A DNA stretch of 43,185 nt from Lachnospiraceae bacterium (GTDB lineage Bacteria > Bacillota > Clostridia > Lachnospirales > Lachnospiraceae): positions 1 to 43,185 of the forward strand of contig JAFRXK010000011.1 of assembly GCA_017442865.1 (NCBI GenBank). Direction: 5' to 3'. Below the pieces are notes generated by a model. It was not told the DNA's origin. It did no database searches and was given only the letters and a program-made list of their open reading frames with translations. Positions 26,139 through 34,252 of the stretch are shown one piece after another. The position numbers and the translations under genes were made by a program. Numbering within the stretch: position 1 is the stretch's first letter; every line of letters begins with the position of its first letter.

Positions 26139-27194
26139 TTATCTCTCCTTCAAATATGCCGCAAATGCGCCTGCTGCCAGTATAAGCAGCACAATGATAA
26201 ATGCTGCTACCCGCTTTATAAGCTCTCTTACATCGCCTGAGGTCTCCACAAAAACAGGCCTGTTCCGTGCTGCACTGCCCAAAGCACGCTGCCCACCGGC
26301 TTTAAAGCTCTCCCACCAGTACGCACCTGTATTAAAACCGGCATCCTGCTGCGCACTCATTTTCTGTTCTTCGCAAGGAGAACCAAAGCCGACAGAACCA
26401 TCTGTGCCTTCTTCACTCATGCTGCCAAAACAGTCGTTAATATAATCTGCAAGCTGTGATATATCCTGCTTTTCAAGCGCAGTCATATCATATATTCCGC
26501 AGACCAGCTCAACCAGCTTTTTATCATCATAATCAATGTTCTCCAGCACAAACCTGTTCAGTCCGTCCAGCTTGGATTCAAAATCTTCTGACACCGCAAG
26601 AGAAAATATAAATCTGACACGATATCCGACGCCATATCCACAGCCGGCTCCGGCTCCGCCTTTAACCTCGCCTTCTTTATCTCCGGCTCCGGCCTTAACC
26701 TTGCTTTCTGATATAAAAATATATTCCGGCTCTATCAGTATATGCTCCGGCTCTATCAGATAATCGCTGATACAGCCTGCAATGTTACTGATACCATTAT
26801 AAATTGCCTGCACATCATCACGGCAAAGTTTTCTCTCATCCGCAATCTCCTGCAAAGACCTCTTGCCCGTAATATCAAACCGGTATTCCTTCCTGCCATC
26901 TATATTGCTGACATTATAATTCAAAATCCCCTGTATCCTGTTGTTGTCAAAAATCTTCTGCTCAACGCCTGCGTCATCTTCGTATTCTGCTATAAGATAA
27001 CGCCTGCCAAGCACTGTCTTATATTTAATTGTCCTGTCTCCCTTCGTTTCATGGTTGGAAAAGTAAAGACACCTTCCATCTGCCGAAATAATGCAAATAA
27101 TCTGGGGACTGTACTTGGAGAGTATCTTAATTAGATGGTTTTTATTTATACAAAAGAAAAACAAATGAAAGGCATCTTTACTTCTCCAAACCAT
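26139..27194 (-). CDS. DUF6382-type protein with C-terminal membrane helix
   Basis: The central part (about residues 57-240 of the 351-residue frame) resembles DUF6382: the pattern NNRIQGILNYNVSNIDGRKEYRFDITGKRSLQEI followed by paired IEPEHILIEPEYIFI. Many relatives end in an FHA domain; this one has a linker and a C-terminal helix (VAAFIIVLLILAAGAFAAYL) instead. The true start is unclear. The ATG at 27194 has no ribosome site and adds 55 residues that look unlike the family. An in-frame ATT at 27029, with GGGAG about 8 bases upstream, would give the usual N-terminus. A promoter at 27343-27371 fits either start. Confidence 0.65.
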   Translation of the reverse strand: MVWRSKDAFHLFFFCINKNHLIKILSKYSPQIICIISADGRCLYFSNHETKGDRTIKYKTVLGRRYLIAEYEDDAGVEQKIFDNNRIQGILNYNVSNIDGRKEYRFDITGKRSLQEIADERKLCRDDVQAIYNGISNIAGCISDYLIEPEHILIEPEYIFISESKVKAGAGDKEGEVKGGAGAGCGYGVGYRVRFIFSLAVSEDFESKLDGLNRFVLENIDYDDKKLVELVCGIYDMTALEKQDISQLADYINDCFGSMSEEGTDGSVGFGSPCEEQKMSAQQDAGFNTGAYWWESFKAGGQRALGSAARNRPVFVETSGDVRELIKRVAAFIIVLLILAAGAFAAYLKER

Positions 27195-27342
27195 GAATTG
27201 TCATAAATGAAACTCGTATTGTGAAAACAATAGTTTTGAAACAAAGCATAAATTATAAATAAAATGCTTATTTCATGTTGAAATAAATGATGTGTAACTT
27301 GAATAGCTCTAAGATATTCAGATTTTTATTTGATATGCTTAT

Positions 27343-27371
27343 ATTATCATTCCGCAATATGCAAAAGTCAA
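27343..27371 (-). promoter_or_regulatory. Promoter of the DUF6382 gene
   Basis: On the minus strand TTGACT (27366-27371) and GATAAT (27343-27348) have a 17-bp spacer. The 385-bp gap 27195-27579 holds this promoter, the ACTGCCA repeats below and a partial hairpin (AAGAGC/GCTCTT with T-run on the plus strand near 27472-27506). Confidence 0.55.
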
Positions 27372-27380
27372 GAATTTTTC

Positions 27381-27413
27381 ACTGCCAACATACTGCCAGT
27401 ATACTGCCACATT
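27381..27413. repeat. Three 11-bp ACTGCCA repeats
   Basis: The units ACTGCCAACAT, ACTGCCAGTAT and ACTGCCACATT are consecutive. They lie just upstream of the promoter -35 box of the DUF6382 gene, so they could be a protein-binding array or a leftover of an integration site; I cannot tell which. Confidence 0.55.
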
Positions 27414-27579
27414 AATCAGGTTTGCAATTAAAAAGTCTTATACGAGGCAACAGAAAATACAACAAGAGCACAAAGCCCTTTTAACAGACTCTATGCTCTT
27501 TTTTCACATAAAATTCTCATTCCCTTGTGACACTCTATATAAAACCGCCCATCATTTGAATCAACTCTCACATAATGAA

Positions 27580-30216
27580 TTAGTCTAAAAGAATATTGTT
27601 TTTCCGCTTATACAGTATGACTAAACTTGGAATAAACGAAACAATCATAAGCACAAACACGCTTAGTACAACAAACAGATAATCGCTTTGCGTAAAGTAA
27701 TGCGTTATTGCGCCTAAAATATTGAAGCCCTTTTTAATTAACAACCATGTCATTGGTACTGATAATATAGCTCCAATGGAGAAAGCCGCTACTAACTGGA
27801 GGAGCAAGGATGCTATCAGTTTTCGGAAACTCAAGCCGTTGATTCGATAAAGTGTGTATGTCGAAAGGCTCAATCTTGTCTTTATAACAAGCTGAATTAG
27901 AAGCATCGTAAAGGTTACTACTGTTAGTATGACCATAAATGTTACGGCGAAAATAGCCACAAGCAGATTGTAGATCTTATACGTCCTAACATCACTTGAC
28001 CAATTCTCAAATGTCATATTGGGGTAATCAAGACCCAATACTTGCAGTTCTTTCGCAATTAGCGTGTTGTTTGCATCAATATCGGTATAAATGCTAACTA
28101 CGCTGTAAGTGGCGGGGATTCCCAACTCGTCCAATGCTTCATTTGCAGTCAGAACCGAACAAGCAGCTCCGGCTCTGCTTGAAATGAGTTTACCATCGGT
28201 ACTGCGGATAATAGCGCCGATTTTTACCGTTACATCCTTTCGGTAAAACAAAGATATATCCGATTCTGCGACGCCGCCGTTTAACGGCTCGTCCGTAAGC
28301 AATCCCGAAAGTGTGATTTCATCACCGACCTTAAACTGTGTCATATTGATTGCATCCGGATCGTCATACTCTGCAGGGATAATTCCTCTTAGTATGGTTC
28401 CGCCAAAATCCTGCTCCGTTATTTTGTATGCGGGAACACGGAGAATGACTTCTTCTCCCGACATTATCTTGTCTATGTTGATTTCGCCCTCAATAACAGA
28501 TGCCTTTAACTCTTCCAAACTTTGCTGGCTATATCCGACGATCTCGCTGCATATCAACACATCGTCATCTGCATATTGGAATGTATCCCAAATGAGATTA
28601 TAATTATTGATTTGCATAAATGTTTCCATACTATATCTGCCATCGGGCATCGAGTCGGAACCATCAAAATACATGTCAATGCTGTCGGCTTTTACAAGGA
28701 GATTCATTTTTTGATTCTCTCTGTATGATAAAATCTTCGACACTCCCGGAATGGATGCAACGGAATCAATAAAGTCTTGGTCAGCTCCGTTCTTTTCGTA
28801 ATTGTTTGTAAAAAGCAAGGGGGTGATCTGTTCTCCCGTGACTTTATCCGTAAGAGGGGGTGCGTTGATCAGTTTTGAGGCAAACTGAAAGTCATAATCA
28901 TTTTCTACATAGTTTGAATTTGTTTCTGTTACATCCTCGGTAAAATAATTTTTATATGCGATTCCGTAGGACAATAACGTACACGACAATGAAATCAGCA
29001 GTACAATCGCTATAATTGCTTTGCGATTTTTGAACATATCCAATTTGAATATACTGATTCTTGCCTTCGTGTTTTTATAATGTTTTCCACTTATCTCACT
29101 GTCAAGTGCAATCTGCTTTACGATGTATGCTGCATAGATTGTAAAAGCGATAATAAACCCTACGCAAAGGGACAGTATCAGTGACGTGTTCAACTGCATA
29201 TTGAAATCAAATACCGGAGAACTGTATTCATTATTCAGAAGAAGATGCAGACAAGCCTTTGATGCAAAGAAACTGAGTACACTTCCCACCGCAGCGCCAA
29301 TGATTAAAATACAAATCATTTCGAACATAAGAATAAAGAAAATACTTCCTTTGTTCATACCGAGCAAGAGGTAGTTGCGGATTCTTGCAAGAAGCTTCGT
29401 CTTGTTCATAATCAAAATCGTTGTTACGATCAATAACGATATTACATACATCAAGACCATAAAACTCTGAGGAATGGAGAAATTCTCACTTACATCAAAA
29501 GATTTATTGCTTGAAAACAGCCTTGTTGTATCATCATTGGAATTAACGATTTCCGCTTCTTTAATGATAACAATTTGTTGTGTGATACTGTGGGTTTCTT
29601 CAAAAACTTGTTCAAGACGGTTTTGGGTGATAAACGCATTGACAGGAGTAATGTTGTCCTTTATCTGCAACTCACCACGGGGCCATAATCTTCCGAAGTC
29701 ATTTACGATTCCGCACAGAGAATACGTTTGATTTTCAATGGTAATTTCCTGCCCGACACTATAATTTCCTAATTCTTGTGCGACACCTTCAGTCAACGCA
29801 ATTTCATTGTCGGTTTCCGGCAGGCGACCTTCTTTTATGCTTATACAACCGATCCGTATCGCTTCGGAGTCTGCAAAGCCTAAGTTGAGACTTTTGTTTC
29901 CTTCCAAGGGTAAGGTTTTAGCCGTATAGAACACACCATAACTTTCGTATCTGTAATTGGGCAGTAGTCCCTCAAATGTTTCATCGGTGAATGCTGATAA
30001 TTCCGACACCTGCTCCCGATAATAAATTTCATCAAAGATTCCGTAAACGGCTGTTCTTTGGTCTTTAACGGTCGCAATAATACTGTTTGTTGTGTTATAC
30101 AGAAACATAGGAACAAGCGTCAGAATACATATCGCTATGAGCAAAAGCTTGTTTCCGCTGTTTTTTCTGAGCAGACTTTTTGCAGATATTTTAATAAGAC
30201 CTAATGTATGTTTCAT
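27580..30216 (-). CDS. FtsX-type ABC transporter permease
   Basis: The 878-residue protein has an N-terminal transmembrane helix, a large extracellular domain (about 50-260), three helices, a second extracellular domain (about 450-740) and three C-terminal helices. That arrangement is typical of the FtsX-like permeases of MacB/BceB/Vex-type ABC systems. Such permeases pair with an ATPase and often move antimicrobial peptides or signal their presence. The gene begins four bases before the ATPase stop (30213), so the pair is coupled. The substrate is unknown. The large extracellular domains suggest a peptide or lipid ligand. Confidence 0.88.
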   Translation of the reverse strand: MKHTLGLIKISAKSLLRKNSGNKLLLIAICILTLVPMFLYNTTNSIIATVKDQRTAVYGIFDEIYYREQVSELSAFTDETFEGLLPNYRYESYGVFYTAKTLPLEGNKSLNLGFADSEAIRIGCISIKEGRLPETDNEIALTEGVAQELGNYSVGQEITIENQTYSLCGIVNDFGRLWPRGELQIKDNITPVNAFITQNRLEQVFEETHSITQQIVIIKEAEIVNSNDDTTRLFSSNKSFDVSENFSIPQSFMVLMYVISLLIVTTILIMNKTKLLARIRNYLLLGMNKGSIFFILMFEMICILIIGAAVGSVLSFFASKACLHLLLNNEYSSPVFDFNMQLNTSLILSLCVGFIIAFTIYAAYIVKQIALDSEISGKHYKNTKARISIFKLDMFKNRKAIIAIVLLISLSCTLLSYGIAYKNYFTEDVTETNSNYVENDYDFQFASKLINAPPLTDKVTGEQITPLLFTNNYEKNGADQDFIDSVASIPGVSKILSYRENQKMNLLVKADSIDMYFDGSDSMPDGRYSMETFMQINNYNLIWDTFQYADDDVLICSEIVGYSQQSLEELKASVIEGEINIDKIMSGEEVILRVPAYKITEQDFGGTILRGIIPAEYDDPDAINMTQFKVGDEITLSGLLTDEPLNGGVAESDISLFYRKDVTVKIGAIIRSTDGKLISSRAGAACSVLTANEALDELGIPATYSVVSIYTDIDANNTLIAKELQVLGLDYPNMTFENWSSDVRTYKIYNLLVAIFAVTFMVILTVVTFTMLLIQLVIKTRLSLSTYTLYRINGLSFRKLIASLLLQLVAAFSIGAILSVPMTWLLIKKGFNILGAITHYFTQSDYLFVVLSVFVLMIVSFIPSLVILYKRKNNILLD

Positions 30217-30893
30217 TTCTGCACCTCACGCTCCAACCTTCCGTCACTCATTCTGTAAACTGTATGAGCAATTTTCAGCCATTCAAGATCGTGAGTTACA
30301 ATGACATAGGTTTGCCCTTGTTCTCTATTGGTACGCTTCACAAATGCCATCAGTTTGTTTCCTGATTCAAGATCAAGATTACCGGTTGGCTCGTCTGCAA
30401 GAATAATGGAAGGTTCCATAAGTAAAGCACGTGCAACGGCGGTACGCTGTCTTTCACCGCCGGATAACTGTGTCGGGTAAAAATTGCGTCTTTTACCCAA
30501 GTCCAAAACATCAAGCAGTTCCTTTTCTCTTTTGGTGTTGTACGGCTTGCCTGCAATATCAAACGGCAGTCTAATATTATTTATGACGGACAGTTCGTTA
30601 ATTAGATTAAAATTCTGATAAATAAAACCGCACTTTTGATTTCGGATTCTTGCCCTTTCCTTTTCGCTCAGAGCATAAAGATTTTTGCCGTCTAACAGCA
30701 CCTCGCCCGAATCCGGTACAATAAGACCGCCGAGAACATTCAAAAGGGTGCTTTTGCCCGAACCGCTTTTTCCGATAACAACGACAATTTCGCCCTTCTT
30801 GATTTCCAAAGTCGTGCTTTTAAGAGCGTGAACTTGTGCGTTTCCGATTTTGTAGCTTTTGGATATGTTTTTTACAGTCAGTATCCTATCCAT
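30213..30893 (-). CDS. ABC transporter ATP-binding protein
   Basis: This 226-residue protein has Walker A GKSGSGKST at 41-49, the signature LSGGERQR and Walker B followed by DEPTGNLD, the form typical of the MacB/LolD/FtsE group. The start at 30893 has AAGGAGTG about 7 bases upstream; an upstream ATG at 30902 lies in the ribosome site region. A hairpin with six U residues ends just before the ribosome site, so synthesis may depend on read-through. It partners the FtsX-type permease. Confidence 0.95.
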   Translation of the reverse strand: MDRILTVKNISKSYKIGNAQVHALKSTTLEIKKGEIVVVIGKSGSGKSTLLNVLGGLIVPDSGEVLLDGKNLYALSEKERARIRNQKCGFIYQNFNLINELSVINNIRLPFDIAGKPYNTKREKELLDVLDLGKRRNFYPTQLSGGERQRTAVARALLMEPSIILADEPTGNLDLESGNKLMAFVKRTNREQGQTYVIVTHDLEWLKIAHTVYRMSDGRLEREVQK

Positions 30894-30914
30894 AATTATC
30901 ACTCCTTGAATTAG

Positions 30915-30951
30915 AAAAAAATGACCCTGCTATCGTTAATAGCAAGGTCAT
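30915..30951 (-). terminator. Terminator-like hairpin between kinase and ABC genes
   Basis: On the minus strand ATGACCTTGCTAT pairs with ATAGCAGGGTCAT (13 bp, one G-U pair) around a 5-base loop and is followed by six U residues. It sits between the histidine kinase stop (30992) and the ABC ribosome site. It could be a partial terminator or an attenuator that limits ABC expression. Confidence 0.75.
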
Positions 30952-30991
30952 TTTAACATTCATATATCAAGAAAATATCATAAATCAAAAA

Positions 30992-32176
30992 CTATTTGCA
31001 GAAAAATGAGGCAATTACACACGCTCCGGTAGTGGAATTGTTTGTAAGTTTCAATGCGCCGTTATGCTTTTCGCATAGTATTTTGCATAAGTACAAACCA
31101 AGTCCAAAATGATGTTCACTATCATTTGGGTTTCCCGTATAGTAAGGTGCGGTTGCTGTTTTCAGTTCTTCTTCCGAAAAACCTGCCCCATCGTCCGATA
31201 CAGATATAACTAAGTGATCTGCGGATATGTGACAAGATACATCTATTGTATTTACGGCGTAGCGAACAGCATTTGAAACGATATTTTCAAATACCTGCAT
31301 AACTACATTCCCATCGACATTTATATCCTTGGATTCAGTTTCCGCTTCAAAGGTTGATACAAGTCCGTTCCCTTGACAGAGTATTTCCAATGATTTTTTT
31401 AGTTGGGCAGATAGTTTATTTGAACAAGTTTGCATTGGTTGTATCGGTTGATCTTCCAATTTGCTCATCGTACCCATACTGTAAACATAACTTTCAATGC
31501 GTTCTATGTTCTTTGATACTGTTTTTAGCAGAGCTGCCTTTTTATCCTCCGAAACATCCGACCTCATATAGACCTTTTCAAGAAGCTCGACATTTCCCCT
31601 CATAACGGTAAGCGGTGTTCTGAGTTCGTGGGAAAAAGCCTTGTTGAGTTTTCGTTTTTCTTCGACCATTCGCCACATAGTTCGGTTATTATCCATTAGT
31701 GATAACCGCATTTTTTCAAATGAAGAACATAGCTGTCCAAGCTCATCTTTGCCGCTGTAATCTATAATGAAGTCGAGGTTGTCATCAGAAATGTTTTCGG
31801 AAGCATTTATTAAAAGTTTTATCGGCTTCTTTAATTTGCCAAAATAAAAGATAACTGCGCCGATCGTAATACTGACAATACACCAGAAAAAAGAGGAATA
31901 CTCATAAATCAATGTGTAGAATTTATACGCTTGTTTATCTTCCTCAGAAAATGGAAGACGACCTATATAATGCGTGACACTATATTCCGCTTCGCTAACT
32001 TCTTCAGTTTCCTGTTCAACTGAAATATATTTTGCCTTAATGAGTTGTATTTTTTCACTTACAAAGTTCATTGTTGTTTTTGAAAGAATTATCGCTAATA
32101 TGATAAAAAATGACATAACGATTATCAGTGCGAGCATTATCGGTATTCTTGAAATGAGTTTGTTTAGTTTTCCCAC
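30992..32176 (-). CDS. Sensor histidine kinase
   Basis: This 394-residue kinase has two membrane helices (about 10-32 and 95-112) with a short extracellular loop of about 60 residues, a HAMP-like linker (about 115-165), a HisKA domain with the phosphoaccepting histidine in FSHELRTPL (H183), and HATPase motifs (ENIVSNAVRYA N-box, SDDGAGFS G1 box and GLGLYLC G2 box). The start overlaps the response regulator gene by 13 bases. The short sensing loop is of the size seen in kinases that sense through a partner; the ABC permease could fill that role, by analogy with Bce systems. Confidence 0.95.
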   Translation of the reverse strand: MGKLNKLISRIPIMLALIIVMSFFIILAIILSKTTMNFVSEKIQLIKAKYISVEQETEEVSEAEYSVTHYIGRLPFSEEDKQAYKFYTLIYEYSSFFWCIVSITIGAVIFYFGKLKKPIKLLINASENISDDNLDFIIDYSGKDELGQLCSSFEKMRLSLMDNNRTMWRMVEEKRKLNKAFSHELRTPLTVMRGNVELLEKVYMRSDVSEDKKAALLKTVSKNIERIESYVYSMGTMSKLEDQPIQPMQTCSNKLSAQLKKSLEILCQGNGLVSTFEAETESKDINVDGNVVMQVFENIVSNAVRYAVNTIDVSCHISADHLVISVSDDGAGFSEEELKTATAPYYTGNPNDSEHHFGLGLYLCKILCEKHNGALKLTNNSTTGACVIASFFCK

Positions 32177-32835
32177 TTATACCCGCACCCCCATACTGTT
32201 GCAATGTATGATTTACAGCCTGCTTCTGAAAATTTAGCCCGAATTTTTCGGATATGCTCAACCACCGTCATAGAGTATCCGTCGCTTTCAAATCCCCATA
32301 AGCGATCATATATACGCTCTTTATCAAAAACGATACCGGCATTGGTGGAAAGCAATTCTATAATGTCAAATTCCGTTTTGGAAAAAGGAATCGATGTGCC
32401 CTTAAAATAGACAGCTTTTGAGGAATAGTCTATAACCAAATCATCACTAAATCTCAAATCGGATTTTTTCTGCAATCTCATGTCACGGCGCAAGTGAGCC
32501 GAAACACGGGCACCCAATTCATCAAGTGAGAATGGCTTCGTGATATAATCATCCCCGCCTGCAGAAAACCCGTTTATTTTATCAACATCATCAACGTTAG
32601 CTGTTAAAAACAAGATTGGGCAAGAAACAAATTCCCGAATTTTTTTGCACACCTCAAGTCCGTTTAGTTTTGGCATATTAACGTCGAGTAGTATTACATC
32701 GGGTTTCTGACTCATTTTTTCAAGCGCATTTTCACCATCATATGCAAACAACACGTCATAACCACTAAGCTCAAAATAATTGCGAAGAAGCTCTACAACC
32801 TCTTGCTCATCGTCAACTATCAGAATTTTAGGCAT
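32164..32835 (-). CDS. OmpR-type response regulator
   Basis: This 223-residue protein has a receiver domain with phosphoacceptor D51 (LLDVNMPK) and K100 (YITKPF), then a winged-helix DNA-binding domain (about 130-223) with VEHIRKIRAKF and a C-terminal TVWGCGYKWE. AGGAGG lies eight bases before the ATG at 32835; a GTG three codons upstream is also in frame. It is the first gene of the module and has its own promoter with a palindrome inside the spacer. Confidence 0.96.
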   Translation of the reverse strand: MPKILIVDDEQEVVELLRNYFELSGYDVLFAYDGENALEKMSQKPDVILLDVNMPKLNGLEVCKKIREFVSCPILFLTANVDDVDKINGFSAGGDDYITKPFSLDELGARVSAHLRRDMRLQKKSDLRFSDDLVIDYSSKAVYFKGTSIPFSKTEFDIIELLSTNAGIVFDKERIYDRLWGFESDGYSMTVVEHIRKIRAKFSEAGCKSYIATVWGCGYKWEN

Positions 32836-32927
32836 AACTAACACCTCCTATTCAATCATATAATCATAAACCATAAATATCAAAATTTTATCAAACCTTT
32901 TTAGATTAAGCAAATGTAACTGTTTAG

Positions 32928-32956
32928 ATTATATACGTTTGAACGTATAACATCAA
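32928..32956 (-). promoter_or_regulatory. Promoter of the two-component/ABC module
   Basis: On the minus strand TTGATG (32951-32956) and TATAAT (32928-32933) have a 17-bp spacer almost filled by a palindrome. Transcription would start about 85 bases before the regulator gene. Confidence 0.72.
32932..32949. promoter_or_regulatory. 18-bp palindrome within the promoter spacer
   Basis: TATACGTTTGAACGTATA is a perfect inverted repeat (8-bp arms with a central TG) between the -35 and -10 boxes. A protein bound here would block or remodel the promoter. OmpR-type regulators usually bind direct repeats, so a different regulator, possibly encoded outside the window, may act here. Confidence 0.6.
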
Positions 32957-32972
32957 TTATGCGATTGTGATT

Positions 32973-33015
32973 AAAAAAACGGCAGGCAAACAGTTTTATC
33001 TGTTACGCTCTGCCG
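32973..33015 (-). terminator. Terminator of the downstream-facing membrane gene
   Basis: On the minus strand CGGCAG (33015-33010) and CTGCCG (32985-32980) close a stem with an inner AACAG/CTGTT, followed by seven U residues. It ends the 33044-33931 gene and separates it from the two-component module. Confidence 0.85.
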
Positions 33016-33043
33016 CATTTATCCCTTTAGTAATCTAATATAT

Positions 33044-33931
33044 TTATTCCTTCTCTCTGTAAAGCTCTCCTCTGACCATATACCATATAAATATAAGCAG
33101 AAGCACCGATAAGAAGATAAGCTTGCCTGAGCTGCTGAATACAAAATCCTTTATATATGTAATGGTTATAATCTTAAATAAAAGCATGAGGAAGTATGTA
33201 GTGATTGCAGCCTTAACAAGCGCTACGCCAAACATATTCTCGAAAAACAGGTTCGTAAACATACCCAATACCGGAACTCCGTCAGAGCCGCTTTTACTAA
33301 ACTGTGAAAATACTGCCTTCGTAAGAACAATCAGTAAGAATACTATACCAACAAATACACACATCAATACTGCATTTTCCTTTGCGAACTGCACAAACCT
33401 TCCAAAGCCCGAGAAATATGCCTCCAGACGTATCTTGATATAATGGAGCGATGAAAGGAATATCGTAAATACAAAAATGTAACCTGCCTGAATCAACGCC
33501 CATACAATAAATTTAGGCTTCTTGCCGCTAAAGCTCTTCTCAATCAGGTCATTAAAGAAATTGTAAATAATACATATCATAAACAGCTTCAATATGCCAT
33601 AGCAAAGCTCTGCCCTGTCAACATTCAAATTTAAAATACTGAATACCTTCCAGTCATTGCTGATAAGTGTGTCTGACAAAAACGGCAGGCATGCTGATAA
33701 TTGTAGTCTCTCAAGCAATGAATGATGTATCGGTCCGAATAAAACCGCTGTAAGTACATACACACAGAACATGCCAAAGCATGCCGATATGCCTGTTGCC
33801 ACCCTGCGGCAGCCTTCATTTTTATGGTGTAGTATAAGCTCAATACATATAAGCCCCAGAAACATCAGCATTATCCACGGGAACTGCTTTGATTGAATAA
33901 AATTGACCAGCCAAGTCTCTAATTGCTGCAT
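33044..33931 (-). CDS. Multi-pass membrane protein, unknown
   Basis: This 295-residue protein has six or seven hydrophobic segments (near 17-33, 48-66, 108-128, 145-160, 190-212, 238-258 and 270-288) and no family I recognise. It has no signal peptidase site, Walker motif or catalytic signature. GGAGG lies six bases before the ATG. It has its own promoter and terminator, so it is a single-gene unit with a 5' leader of about 135 bases that contains a small reading frame. Confidence 0.7.
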   Translation of the reverse strand: MQQLETWLVNFIQSKQFPWIMLMFLGLICIELILHHKNEGCRRVATGISACFGMFCVYVLTAVLFGPIHHSLLERLQLSACLPFLSDTLISNDWKVFSILNLNVDRAELCYGILKLFMICIIYNFFNDLIEKSFSGKKPKFIVWALIQAGYIFVFTIFLSSLHYIKIRLEAYFSGFGRFVQFAKENAVLMCVFVGIVFLLIVLTKAVFSQFSKSGSDGVPVLGMFTNLFFENMFGVALVKAAITTYFLMLLFKIITITYIKDFVFSSSGKLIFLSVLLLIFIWYMVRGELYREKE

Positions 33932-33965
33932 AAAGAACCTCCGATTTATACATAATTATTTCTTC

Positions 33966-34049
33966 TCAGAAATCAAATCGCCATAAGCCATTTTTCTTCT
34001 TGCTTATTACAAATGTGTCCGGTGCTTCACAAAAACTGCTTTTTTTCAT
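33966..34049 (-). CDS. Possible 27-residue leader ORF
   Basis: Within the leader of the membrane protein gene, a reading frame begins MKKSSFCEAPDTFV and ends WRFDF. There is only a weak GGATAA upstream. It is reported because of its position between promoter and gene; it may be chance. Confidence 0.25.
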   Translation of the reverse strand: MKKSSFCEAPDTFVISKKKNGLWRFDF

Positions 34050-34073
34050 GGCATTATCCGTCACTATGGATTA

Positions 34074-34101
34074 ATTATAACACATTTCGTTTTTTTTTCA
34101 A
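34074..34101 (-). promoter_or_regulatory. Promoter of the membrane protein gene
   Basis: On the minus strand TTGAAA (34096-34101) and TATAAT (34074-34079) have a 16-bp spacer. The 321-bp region 33932-34252 holds this promoter, the small leader frame and the glgB promoter. Confidence 0.7.
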
Positions 34102-34187
34102 CAATAGTCTTATTTTTCGACATTTATCTATACGTTTTATTGTCTGCCGCAATCTGTTATTAAAGGCTGTGAAAAACTGTACTTTTC

Positions 34188-34216
34188 TTGACAATGCCTA
34201 TATGTACTGATAAAAT
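34188..34216 (+). promoter_or_regulatory. Promoter of glgB
   Basis: A perfect TTGACA (34188-34193) and TAAAAT (34211-34216) have a 17-bp spacer. The start near 34223 gives a leader of about 30 bases. Confidence 0.8.
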
Positions 34217-34252
34217 TAATTCATAAAATACCAATGGAGAGATGGAGATTTT

